Notes: a model not told the origin generated them from the letters alone. Shown: positions 1 to 6,475, numbered from the stretch's first letter. The stretch: 7,538 nucleotides of DNA from an uncultured Sneathia sp. (GCA_902494065.1 CABURZ010000044.1:1-7538), one strand, 5' to 3'. A program made the numbers and translations.

Positions 1-848
1 CTGTCAATAATGCTTCCAATATAGTATTTTCCAAGACCTGGTATTCCAAACATTGTTTCTATTACAAATGATCCTGTTAGAACTCCTGCTATTGTAGGCG
101 ATATTATTGTAATAATAGGTAACATCGCATTACGTAGTGCATGTGTAACTACTATTCTAAGTGGACTCACTCCCTTAGCTATAGCTAATTTTATATAATC
201 TTGCTCCATTATTTCTATCATTTTACTTCTCATAAGTCTTGCTATTTCAGCTACGATTACTAATCCTAGTGCTAAAACTGGTAAAATCTTTTTAGCTGGG
301 CTATCCCAACCTGTAAGTAAGATTCTTCCCAAAGGTAAATGTAATTTATCAATCAGTATTCCTTTATGTACATCGACTGCATACAACTGTAATATACCTG
401 CTATAATAAAGCTTGGTACAGATATTCCTATTACAGCTATTATCATAGAAAATCTATCAATTAATTTATTTCTAAATAGTGCTGAAAATATACCTAATGG
501 GATACCGACTATTAATCCAAAAAGTATAGCTCTTAATCCTAAATCTGCTGAAACAGGAAATCCTGCTTTAATAACTGAATTTACACTTCTACCACGTTCT
601 TTCATAGATAATCCAAGATCACCCTTAGTTAATTGCTTTAAATAAGTTGCATATTGAGTTGTCAGTGGTTTATCTAAATCATATTTAGCCATTAAATTTG
701 CTTTTATTTGTGGTGGAATTGCTTTTTCACCTTGAAACGGATCTCCTGGTAATTGGTGTAGTAACACAAATGTAATAGTTATAATTAAAAGTAGTGTTAC
801 TATACTTGCAAAAATCCGTTTAATAAGAAACTTAGAAATATTCTTCAT
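1..848 (-). CDS. oppB: Oligopeptide ABC transporter permease OppB (3' end outside window)
   Basis: This is one of the two inner-membrane permeases of an Opp/Dpp-type ABC importer, which moves short peptides from a periplasmic binding protein into the cytoplasm using two ATPase subunits. I translated 282 codons from the ATG at 848. An N-terminal membrane helix (about 8-30) is followed by the family signature LPGDP (33-37). Further helices follow, then the cytoplasmic EAA-type loop that contacts the ATPase (about 215-240, EQDYIKLAIAKG then HALRNAMLP), and the conserved SFVIETMFGIPGLG (260-273). Family members are about 305-320 residues, so only some 25-35 residues are missing beyond position 1. 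An AAAGGA ribosome site (854-859) supports the start. The loop between helices at about 157-185 looks slightly long. Nickel (NikB) or dipeptide (DppB) specificity cannot be excluded, but the sequence reads most like OppB. Confidence 0.93.
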   Translation of the reverse strand, partial: MKNISKFLIKRIFASIVTLLLIITITFVLLHQLPGDPFQGEKAIPPQIKANLMAKYDLDKPLTTQYATYLKQLTKGDLGLSMKERGRSVNSVIKAGFPVSADLGLRAILFGLIVGIPLGIFSALFRNKLIDRFSMIIAVIGISVPSFIIAGILQLYAVDVHKGILIDKLHLPLGRILLTGWDSPAKKILPVLALGLVIVAEIARLMRSKMIEIMEQDYIKLAIAKGVSPLRIVVTHALRNAMLPIITIISPTIAGVLTGSFVIETMFGIPGLGKYYIGSIID

Positions 849-860
849 GCTTTTCCTTTC

Positions 861-884
861 TAATCATAAATTTTATTTATGATT
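861..884. promoter_or_regulatory. Palindromic operator candidate, copy 1
   Basis: A perfect inverted repeat, AATCATAAA-N5-TTTATGATT, occupies 862-884. It lies between the oppB ribosome site and its predicted promoter, where a bound protein would block transcription. A second copy at 1048-1071 matches at 23 of 24 positions. The spacing does not match standard Fur, NikR or CodY boxes as I know them, so the regulator is unknown. It could also form a hairpin in the oppB leader RNA, but duplication of the whole element favours a DNA-binding site. Confidence 0.55.
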
Positions 885-908
885 GCCCTTTAATTTAAAT
901 ATACGATA

Positions 909-937
909 ATTATATATAAAATAAAAAATTAATACAA
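909..937 (-). promoter_or_regulatory. Candidate promoter for oppB
   Basis: Reading the minus strand, a TTGTAT -35 box (932-937) is 17 bases from a consensus TATAAT -10 box (909-914). Transcription would start near 902, giving a leader of about 54 nt that contains palindrome copy 1. The -35 box is weak (3 of 6) and the region is so AT-rich that chance matches are expected. Confidence 0.45.
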
Positions 938-1011
938 GTCTAAAAAAACGTTTAATTTTTTTATAAAATTTTTATTAAATTTAATAACTTTTATATATTT
1001 GCTACACACTA

Positions 1012-1039
1012 TTTATATATTGACGTTAAAACACATCAA
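1012..1039 (-). promoter_or_regulatory. Alternative upstream promoter for oppB
   Basis: On the minus strand, TTGATG (1034-1039) lies 16 bases from TATAAA (1012-1017). Palindrome copy 2 begins 9 bases upstream of this -35 box. If real, the oppB operon would have two promoters, each next to one copy of the palindrome. Support is only consensus similarity. Confidence 0.3.
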
Positions 1040-1047
1040 AAAATTTT

Positions 1048-1071
1048 TAATCATTAATTTTATTTATGATT
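1048..1071. promoter_or_regulatory. Palindromic operator candidate, copy 2
   Basis: This copy differs from copy 1 at one base (T at 1055 where copy 1 has A at 868), leaving arms AATCATTAA and TTTATGATT with one mismatch. The centres of the two copies are 187 bp apart, a spacing compatible with DNA looping by one regulator. It sits between the oppB promoters and the plus-strand promoter at 1186-1214, so it could serve either gene. Confidence 0.5.
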
Positions 1072-1088
1072 ACATTAATATTTTGAAT

Positions 1089-1131
1089 GATAGAAATAAA
1101 AAATAACTGAAAATTTTTATTTTTTTCTATC
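1089..1131. repeat. Imperfect A/T-rich dyad
   Basis: GATAGAAA at 1089-1096 pairs perfectly with TTTCTATC at 1124-1131, and the intervening A-rich and T-rich runs can extend the pairing with bulges. No gene ends here, so it is not an obvious terminator. It may be a protein site, a weak hairpin or curved DNA upstream of the 1186 promoter; chance is a real alternative at this base composition. Confidence 0.25.
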
Positions 1132-1185
1132 TTAGATTATAAAGAGATGAAAAAGATATATAAAAAAATACCCAAATATACACCA

Positions 1186-1214
1186 TTGAATACTGTAATT
1201 ATGTAGTGTATAAT
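1186..1214 (+). promoter_or_regulatory. Promoter for the exported-protein gene
   Basis: TTGAAT (1186-1191) is separated by exactly 17 bases from consensus TATAAT (1209-1214), 30 bases before the start codon at 1245. This is the best-formed promoter in the window. An imperfect inverted pair, ATACACCA (1178-1185) and TAGTGTAT (1204-1211), brackets it and might be a further control site, but it has one mismatch. Confidence 0.65.
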
Positions 1215-1244
1215 TAAAACATCTAAAATTAAAGGAGAAAAAAC

Positions 1245-1895
1245 ATGAAAAAAGTACTAATACTTTTAGTTTCATTTTTAACAATTTTTACAACAAGCTT
1301 TTCACATGGACATTTTAAAAGACCTGAATTTGTAAAAGGAACTGAAAAAGCATACATTACTTATAAGTCAAAAAAATATCTTCCATTGAAGGTTATAATT
1401 GCTAAATCTAAAGACTCAAATAGAGATGTATTATACGTTTGGGGTTGGGGAAGAATATTTATAGACAAAACTAAATATGGTTACAATGATAGAAATAACA
1501 ATTTTGAAGTTATAAAACATAAAAATGGAGACATTACAATTAAAGCTAATGTTACCATGATGGATTTATACTACAAAAATCCTATGAAAAAAGGAACATT
1601 CTATCATTCAACTTATGGATATCTACATTCACATGTATTCCCAAAACTAGATAAAAACTTAATAGGAATTGAAGATGTTGACTACGAAGTTATAAGTAGA
1701 GAAGTTTATAGTCCATATGATCCATCTGTACTATATAAAGAAAAAAATGGTAAATTTACTTTCTTATACATAGGCGAACCATTTAATGACAAAAAATCTG
1801 GTTTACCCGACATGGCAGAATTTAAATTCACCGCAAGATTACATAGAACTAATCTAAAAAATGTAGTAAATAGTGATAAAAAAGACAAAAAATAA
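1245..1895 (+). CDS. Exported protein of unknown function, mature end His-Gly-His
   Basis: I do not recognise this 216-residue protein. It begins with a clear Sec signal peptide: MKK, a hydrophobic core at 4-15, then TTSFS with small residues at -3 and -1. Cleavage after S20 would expose HGHFKRP as the mature N-terminus. A free amino end with His at positions 1 and 3 resembles amino-terminal copper/nickel sites and, loosely, the histidine brace of copper enzymes; the rest does not look like any such family I know. Other histidines are H92, H121, H128, H130 and H200, with a second HxH at 128-130. There is no cysteine. The chain alternates short polar and aromatic stretches, suggesting a beta-rich periplasmic fold, and ends in a lysine-rich tail. 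Start choice is firm: AAAGGAG lies 7-8 bases upstream. The gene appears monocistronic, with its own promoter and terminator. Confidence 0.85.
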   Translation: MKKVLILLVSFLTIFTTSFSHGHFKRPEFVKGTEKAYITYKSKKYLPLKVIIAKSKDSNRDVLYVWGWGRIFIDKTKYGYNDRNNNFEVIKHKNGDITIKANVTMMDLYYKNPMKKGTFYHSTYGYLHSHVFPKLDKNLIGIEDVDYEVISREVYSPYDPSVLYKEKNGKFTFLYIGEPFNDKKSGLPDMAEFKFTARLHRTNLKNVVNSDKKDKK

Positions 1896-1922
1896 TATTA
1901 GGTGCAAACCTAATATTTTTTT
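1894..1922 (+). terminator. Intrinsic terminator of the exported-protein gene
   Basis: A perfect 10-bp stem, AATATTAGGT (1894-1903) and ACCTAATATT (1908-1917), closes on a GCAA (GNRA) tetraloop and runs into T's through 1922. The stem begins inside the TAA stop codon of the upstream gene, so there is no spare trailer sequence. Confidence 0.9.
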
Positions 1923-1923
1923 G

Positions 1924-1937
1924 TTGTGTTAACACAA
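1924..1937. promoter_or_regulatory. 14-bp perfect palindrome, probable operator
   Basis: TTGTGTTAACACAA is fully self-complementary with no spacer. Its left half is also the predicted -35 box of the CPBP gene, so a bound protein would exclude RNA polymerase. The length and TTG...CAA ends resemble MarR/TetR-type sites, and the outer TTGT...ACAA recalls Rex boxes, but Rex sites are longer and spaced. The regulator is unknown. Confidence 0.5.
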
Positions 1938-1952
1938 AAAATACAGTATACT
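1924..1952 (+). promoter_or_regulatory. Promoter for the CPBP protease gene
   Basis: TTGTGT (1924-1929) and TATACT (1947-1952) are 17 bases apart, and the start codon follows 19 bases after the -10 box. It begins immediately after the preceding terminator, so the CPBP gene probably has its own transcript. Confidence 0.55.
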
Positions 1953-1971
1953 CTACTTAGGAGTTGATAAA

Positions 1972-2346
1972 ATGAAAAAACATATCATAATTACTACTAT
2001 TTTCTCTTTCATAGTTCTATTTACATTAAAACATATAAACAATAAAGAGTATATTACTCATTCTAATAATTTAATAAAAGATTTACCTATAATTTATATA
2101 CTTTTTATAGGTCCTATTTTTGAAGAATTACTTTTTAGAGGCTATATTTTAACTTTTTTAGAAAATAAAACAAAATATGCCAACTTTATTCAAGCTAGCA
2201 TATTTTCTCTAATACACATAAATCCATTACAAATTATTTATACTTTCATTTTCTCACTTTATCTTGGAAATTTAAAGAGAAAATATGGTATATATTTTTG
2301 CATTTTTTTACATATATTATTCAATTTTATAGGTTACTATAAATAA
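1972..2346 (+). CDS. Short CPBP-family intramembrane metalloprotease
   Basis: This 124-residue membrane protein carries the three signatures of the CPBP (CaaX protease / bacteriocin-processing, Abi) family: EELLFRG at 51-57 with the catalytic glutamate pair E51/E52 and R56, FSLIH at 78-82 giving FxxxH with H82, and HILFN at 114-118 giving HxxxN. Such proteins cleave within or near the membrane; in bacteria many are linked to peptide processing or to self-immunity against bacteriocins. The protein is short, since relatives are usually about 200-300 residues. An N-terminal helix (about 4-20) leads almost directly to the core, and the C-terminus ends six residues after the last motif. All motif residues are present, so it reads as a minimal active form rather than a fragment. 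AGGAG at 1959-1963 supports the start. No bacteriocin gene is visible nearby. Its last 20 bases overlap the convergent mupG. Confidence 0.82.
   Translation: MKKHIIITTIFSFIVLFTLKHINNKEYITHSNNLIKDLPIIYILFIGPIFEELLFRGYILTFLENKTKYANFIQASIFSLIHINPLQIIYTFIFSLYLGNLKRKYGIYFCIFLHILFNFIGYYK
2326..2343. repeat. Hairpin in the convergent gene overlap
   Basis: TTTATAG (2326-2332), loop GTTA, CTATAAA (2337-2343) form a perfect 7-bp stem within the 20 bases shared by the ends of the CPBP and mupG genes. No T-run follows it on either strand, so it is at best a weak bidirectional terminator. I see no other terminator for either gene. Confidence 0.35.
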
Positions 2347-3337
2347 ACACATATTTACGGACTATTGATAAATAATCTAAAAGTGGGATATCATAATCTT
2401 TAACACTCGCAACTACACATCTTCCATCATTCATGTTTTCTAAATCTTTCAATGCTATTTCAAGATCCCCAAAATATCTTCCACCTGTACTATCTGTTAC
2501 TAATATATCTCCTCTAGAGATTTTACTTTTTATGGGTTTTATATCTAAAAAAGTATTTCTTTTAGTATCGCGTACTACAAAACTAGAATAATCTCTTCTA
2601 TTTTCAAATACCTTATTTTGTAATATATCTCTATCAATTCTAATAGGTACTATACCATTCAATAAATAATTTAATCTCTCCCAATTATCTTTTGATAAAT
2701 CTATATCACCTAACATAATTACATCTGTATCTATACTTAAAAGTTCTAGTATAGATTGTATGATATCTATATTTCTATGTTTTTCTACTGTAGGAAGTCC
2801 TTTATACAATGGTTCTCTTTTAACATCCCCTGGTATAAAAGCCATAGTCTTAAGACCATATTTTTTATATAATTCATTCCTTTTTTTAGCAAATTCTAAC
2901 GATACACCCGTATATACTTTAGGATAATAATTATGTAGACTATAAAGTCTTGAAAAATCTACTCTTTTATTTTTAAAATATTCTAAATCACTTTCATCTA
3001 ATGTAGTACTATTTAAAACTACAAAATATTTTTTAGCTAATTCTATTATTTCATTATTAGTTAACCCATCATCTATTCTATAATACACGTTCTCATAATT
3101 TTTTATGTATTTTTGGCTTTTTTTGTTTATATCAACTATTAATTTTATACCCAAATTTTTACATAACTCCACCGTGTCATTTATATCTTTTTTTAAATCA
3201 TCATTTTCTTCTGGCATATTTATAGTTGTAAAAGCAAAAGAAGAATTAAATTTTTTTGCATTTTCTAAATATTTTGAATTTTTTTCTATACCATTAGATA
3301 AATATATAGAAATCCCAAATTCAAAATTACTCACCAT
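2327..3337 (-). CDS. mupG: 6-phospho-N-acetylmuramidase MupG (DUF871 family)
   Basis: Members of this family split MurNAc-6-phosphate-GlcNAc in the cytoplasm into MurNAc-6P and GlcNAc, as shown for S. aureus MupG. The 336-residue length is close to the roughly 350 of that enzyme. The N-terminal barrel domain (about 5-230) opens with FGISIYLSNG (7-16), the typical DUF871 beginning, and contains the family stretch KREPLYKGLPTVEKHR (173-188) and MLGDIDLS (208-215). The C-terminal cyclophilin-like domain (about 231-336) has DYSSFVVRDT (249-258) and RGDILVTDSTGGRYFGDLEIA (275-295), where relatives usually show a similar RYxGxxxIA pattern. The gene overlaps the end of murP by 11 bases, with AGAGGA (3343-3348) as ribosome site, so translation is probably coupled. 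It is the last gene of the mur operon. The function assignment rests on family plus the murQ/murP neighbours. Confidence 0.87.
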   Translation of the reverse strand: MVSNFEFGISIYLSNGIEKNSKYLENAKKFNSSFAFTTINMPEENDDLKKDINDTVELCKNLGIKLIVDINKKSQKYIKNYENVYYRIDDGLTNNEIIELAKKYFVVLNSTTLDESDLEYFKNKRVDFSRLYSLHNYYPKVYTGVSLEFAKKRNELYKKYGLKTMAFIPGDVKREPLYKGLPTVEKHRNIDIIQSILELLSIDTDVIMLGDIDLSKDNWERLNYLLNGIVPIRIDRDILQNKVFENRRDYSSFVVRDTKRNTFLDIKPIKSKISRGDILVTDSTGGRYFGDLEIALKDLENMNDGRCVVASVKDYDIPLLDYLSIVRKYVFIYSNL

Positions 3338-4724
3338 ATATTTCCTCTATTCTTTCTTCATTTACTCCAAATAGATAAGTTAATACAAATCCTCCTATAT
3401 ATGCTCCAACCATTGATATTATGAAATATATCCATGTTCCAGGAACAACAATCAATAATCCAAATAACCCTGAAACTCCAACACTAATTGTACCTAAATG
3501 AAATATTGATGCTAAAAGTCCACCAAATCCTGAACCAAGACATGCTGTAATAAACGGTTTACCTAATGGTAATGTAACTGCATACATTAAAGGTTCTCCT
3601 ATACCTAATATTCCTACAGGTAATGCATCTCTTGTTAATCTTTTTAATTTTTCATTCTTTGTTTTCAAGTAAATTGCAAATCCTGCACCTACTTGTCCTC
3701 CACCTGCCATCATTAATATTGGCAATAAGTAATTTATACCATGTGTTGGTCCATCTGGATTATTCAACAATACATGTATAGGTGTTAATGCTTGGTGTAA
3801 TCCAACAACAACTAATGGTAAAAAGCTTGCTGATAAAATATATCCTCCAACAAATCCTAATTTAGTATAAATAAAGTCTAATAATCCAAAAATTCCATTT
3901 GTTACTCCTGTACCTATAGGTTGTATAATTAAAACAGCTATAAATACGCTTATTATCAATGTAATTATTGGTGTAAAGAATGTATCTAGCATTGTAGGCA
4001 CAAATTTACGAACCTTTTTTTCTAATTTTGCAACAATTATACCCATAATTAATGATGCAATAAGTCCTCCCATACCTGGTGCATAAGGCTTAGAAGTAAT
4101 AGGTAAAATAACTCCTTCTTTCATCAAAGGTAATCCTTTACTTGCAACAAATATACCACCTATAACTCCACCTAGTATATAGCTTCCACCAAATTCACGG
4201 CAAGAATTCATACCAACAAATATAGCCAAATATCCAAACATACAGAATCCTAAACTTTGTATAGCTAAAAACCACCAACTTTGTGCAAATGCACCTTTTG
4301 TACTAACATTAATTACATTGCATAACCCCATAATTAATCCAGCTGAAATTATACCTGGCAATAATGGAACAAAGATATTAGCTATTTTTTGTAAAAATCT
4401 TTGTACAACACCATTATGTTTTTCCTTATTTTCTTGTTTGTTGACTTTTGCTAATTCTTCAACGTCTACTTGACCTAATTCAAGTTTAGTTAATTTAGAA
4501 AATTCTTCCCCAACTAAATTAACTTTACCTGGTCCAAATACAATTTGTAAATTTTTACCTTCTTTAACTCCTAAAACACCCTCAACATTTTTCAACTTTT
4601 TCAAATCAATTTCAGAGTCTTTTAAAGTTACCCTTAATCTTGTCATACAAACTGCATTTGACAAAATATTTTCACTTCCACCTAAAATGTCAAAGACATC
4701 TTTAGCTATTTTTTTGTAGTCCAT
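3327..4724 (-). CDS. murP: PTS permease for N-acetylmuramic acid, EIIBC (MurP)
   Basis: This inner-membrane phosphotransferase permease imports and phosphorylates MurNAc or MurNAc-GlcNAc. Residue numbers are for the 465-residue form. The N-terminal EIIB domain (about 1-85) has the phosphocysteine in AVCMTRLRV (C26). A charged linker (about 86-108) leads to the EIIC membrane domain (about 110-455) with GLHQALTPIH (308-317) and the sugar-site motif GIGEP (374-378). No EIIA domain is present, so phosphate must come from a separate EIIA, as E. coli MurP borrows EIIA-Glc. Start choice: ATG codons lie at 4730 and 4724. The ribosome site AAGGAG (4733-4738) is only 2 bases from the first and 8 from the second, so 4724 is preferred. 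The first ATG overlaps the murR stop as ATGA. Substrate is inferred from the flanking murQ and mupG genes, since EIIBC sequences of the glucose/sucrose superfamily look alike. Confidence 0.9.
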   Translation of the reverse strand: MDYKKIAKDVFDILGGSENILSNAVCMTRLRVTLKDSEIDLKKLKNVEGVLGVKEGKNLQIVFGPGKVNLVGEEFSKLTKLELGQVDVEELAKVNKQENKEKHNGVVQRFLQKIANIFVPLLPGIISAGLIMGLCNVINVSTKGAFAQSWWFLAIQSLGFCMFGYLAIFVGMNSCREFGGSYILGGVIGGIFVASKGLPLMKEGVILPITSKPYAPGMGGLIASLIMGIIVAKLEKKVRKFVPTMLDTFFTPIITLIISVFIAVLIIQPIGTGVTNGIFGLLDFIYTKLGFVGGYILSASFLPLVVVGLHQALTPIHVLLNNPDGPTHGINYLLPILMMAGGGQVGAGFAIYLKTKNEKLKRLTRDALPVGILGIGEPLMYAVTLPLGKPFITACLGSGFGGLLASIFHLGTISVGVSGLFGLLIVVPGTWIYFIISMVGAYIGGFVLTYLFGVNEERIEEIYGE

Positions 4725-4726
4725 AA

Positions 4727-5566
4727 TCATTTCTCCTTTTCTATACTATTTTCTACAACTTTTTTACTTACTATATCATAATTATCATTTGAAAACTTTA
4801 AATAAAGTACATCTATTGTATTTAACATTGATATTCTAGAATAAATAGCAGCACTTCTTTTCAAACCTTCTTTTGAGGTAACGTATAGATTATATTTACA
4901 CAAACTAGCAACTTTGTTATCACTATATCTAGTTATAGATACAGTATCTATACCTTTTTTGCTCAAGACTTCCGCTATTTTAATAATCTCAGGTGTCATA
5001 CCAGAATATGAAATTAAAATTGCTAGATGATTTTTATCACTATTAACAGCTTGAACATACTGTCTATCAGTGGCTTCAAAGGCTGTAGCTATTTTACCTA
5101 CCCTCATAAATTTATACTGTGCATCAAGACATACTATAAACGAAGCTCCCATGCCATAAAAATCTATAACTAATTTTTCCTTTATTAAATTAGAAATATT
5201 TTCTATAATTTCAGCATTTTGCAATAATTTAGTTTCTTTAAGTGATTCAATACTTAAGTCATTCAACTTTTCTATAATATTTTTAGTATCTGTATCCTTG
5301 TTTATATCCACACTATTGAATACAAAATTATCTTTTTTAAGTGATACTATCTCTTCAATTAACTTTATTTTAAATTCACTAAAACCTTTTAAACCTAATT
5401 TTTTACACATTCTAGTAACAGTTGCAATACTTGTAAAAGTATTGTGTGATATATTTTCTACTGTCATTTTAGATGCTTTTGTGTAATTTTCAAATATATA
5501 TTTTGCAACTATACTTTCGTTTTCAGTAAAATTTTTACTTTCCCTCATTTTTATTAATAAACTCAT
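4727..5566 (-). CDS. murR: RpiR-family regulator of the mur operon (MurR)
   Basis: This 279-residue cytoplasmic regulator has the two-domain RpiR layout. An N-terminal helix-turn-helix domain spans about 1-77, with the recognition region SIATVTRMCKKLGLKGF (46-62). A sugar-phosphate-binding SIS domain spans about 110-255, with YGMGAS (137-142) and the phosphate loop SYSGMT (186-191). In E. coli MurR represses murQP and responds to MurNAc-6P; the same ligand is the natural guess here. The gene sits between murQ and murP and overlaps murQ by 32 bases, its ribosome site GAGG (5574-5577) lying inside murQ. An internal ATG at 5548 lacks a ribosome site, so 5566 is chosen. Its probable target is the triple half-site array upstream of murQ, which would make the operon autoregulated. 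Confidence 0.9.
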   Translation of the reverse strand: MSLLIKMRESKNFTENESIVAKYIFENYTKASKMTVENISHNTFTSIATVTRMCKKLGLKGFSEFKIKLIEEIVSLKKDNFVFNSVDINKDTDTKNIIEKLNDLSIESLKETKLLQNAEIIENISNLIKEKLVIDFYGMGASFIVCLDAQYKFMRVGKIATAFEATDRQYVQAVNSDKNHLAILISYSGMTPEIIKIAEVLSKKGIDTVSITRYSDNKVASLCKYNLYVTSKEGLKRSAAIYSRISMLNTIDVLYLKFSNDNYDIVSKKVVENSIEKEK

Positions 5567-6455
5567 GCATTAGCCTCGCAATATTATTATCATATTTTTT
5601 TAATTCTTCTACTGCTCTATCTTTATCAAGCTTTGTTAAACACATAACTATAGCTAATTTTGTTTCCAAACCAGATAGTGCTAAATATTTACTTGCGGTA
5701 TCATAGTCACAGCCTGTTGTATTTTGAATAATACGTTTAGATCTCTCAATTAATTTTTCATTACTTGTTTTAACATCTACCATGTACCCTGAATAAACTT
5801 TACCTTGTTTTATCATTATAGTACTAGATATCATATTTAAAATCATTTTTTGAGCTGTTCCAGCTTTCATTCTAGTAGATCCTGTTACAATTTCAGGTCC
5901 TACTATAACCTCTATAGGAAATTTACTATATTTTGACAACTCTGAACCTGATGAACAAGTTATACTACCAGTCAACGCTCCCACAGAATTTGCATATTTA
6001 ATAGCTCCTATTACATAAGGTGTTCTACCAGATGCAGTCAATCCTATCACTACATCGCAAGAATTTAACCCTATAGACTTTAAATCTTCTTCACCTAATG
6101 TATAGCTGTCTTCAGCATTTTCTACTGCTTTAAATATAGCAGTATTACCTCCTGATATTAATCCTTGAAATTTGTCATAACCAACTCCATAAGTTGGTGG
6201 ACACTCAGATGCGTCTAATATACCCAATCTACCAGATGTCCCTGAACCTATATATATTATTCTAGTCTTTTCAGTATATCTAGAAAGGATTGCGTCTATT
6301 AGTGCAGAAATTTTATCTATAACTTTTTCAACACAATAAGCAACTTTTTTGTCTTCAGAATTTATTCTTTTAACTATATCTATACTAGACATAAGCTCTA
6401 TATCCTTACTATTTAAGTTGTTTTCTTCAGTAGATAAACTATTTAGATCAACCAT
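5535..6455 (-). CDS. murQ: N-acetylmuramic acid 6-phosphate etherase (MurQ)
   Basis: MurQ cleaves the lactyl ether of MurNAc-6P, giving GlcNAc-6P and D-lactate, and is the defining enzyme of MurNAc catabolism. The 306-residue length is normal. The SIS fold is clear: GSGTSGRLGILDASECPPTYG (70-90) binds the sugar phosphate and carries E84, equivalent to E. coli E83. VENAED (111-116) carries E115, equivalent to the second catalytic glutamate E114. LTASGRTPYV (139-148) and TGSTRMKAGTAQK (191-203) are also family signatures. A C-terminal helical region (about 255-306) completes it. The ribosome site AAAGGAGG (6461-6468) is the strongest in the window and fixes the start. It is the first gene of the operon, so the controls lie directly upstream. 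Nothing suggests damage. Confidence 0.97.
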   Translation of the reverse strand: MVDLNSLSTEENNLNSKDIELMSSIDIVKRINSEDKKVAYCVEKVIDKISALIDAILSRYTEKTRIIYIGSGTSGRLGILDASECPPTYGVGYDKFQGLISGGNTAIFKAVENAEDSYTLGEEDLKSIGLNSCDVVIGLTASGRTPYVIGAIKYANSVGALTGSITCSSGSELSKYSKFPIEVIVGPEIVTGSTRMKAGTAQKMILNMISSTIMIKQGKVYSGYMVDVKTSNEKLIERSKRIIQNTTGCDYDTASKYLALSGLETKLAIVMCLTKLDKDRAVEELKKYDNNIARLMHEFINKNEGK

Positions 6456-6475
6456 AGCTTCCTCCTTTCATTAAC

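Larger units (their letters stand above)
849..1244. other. Divergent control region between oppB and the exported-protein gene
   Basis: These 396 bases hold no credible gene; the only open frames are under 25 codons and lack a well-spaced ribosome site. They contain candidate promoters facing both ways, two copies of a 24-bp palindromic element, and long A/T runs typical of curved DNA or UP elements. The length and content suggest that both flanking genes are regulated here rather than merely separated. The individual elements are listed separately. Confidence 0.75.

Noticed and set aside
1147..1206. 19-residue open frame that might be a leader peptide before the exported-protein gene
   Set aside because: The only purine-rich stretch touches the ATG directly, it lies upstream of and across the best promoter, and such short frames are expected by chance.
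1706..1888. 60-codon open frame antisense to the exported-protein gene
   Set aside because: It mirrors a well-supported plus-strand gene, has no ribosome site and shows no protein-like features.
1245..1895. Assignment of the HGH protein as an AA10 copper monooxygenase
   Set aside because: Only the first few mature residues resemble that family; I see no matching second-histidine context, disulfide cysteines or C-terminal aromatic motif.
3105..3374. 89-codon plus-strand open frame opposite mupG/murP
   Set aside because: It lies antisense across two well-supported operon genes; its Phe/Ile-rich translation is what AT-rich Lys/Glu codons give on the other strand.
5298..5486. 62-codon plus-strand open frame opposite murR
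   Set aside because: It is a shadow of the helix-turn-helix domain coding, with no independent start signals.
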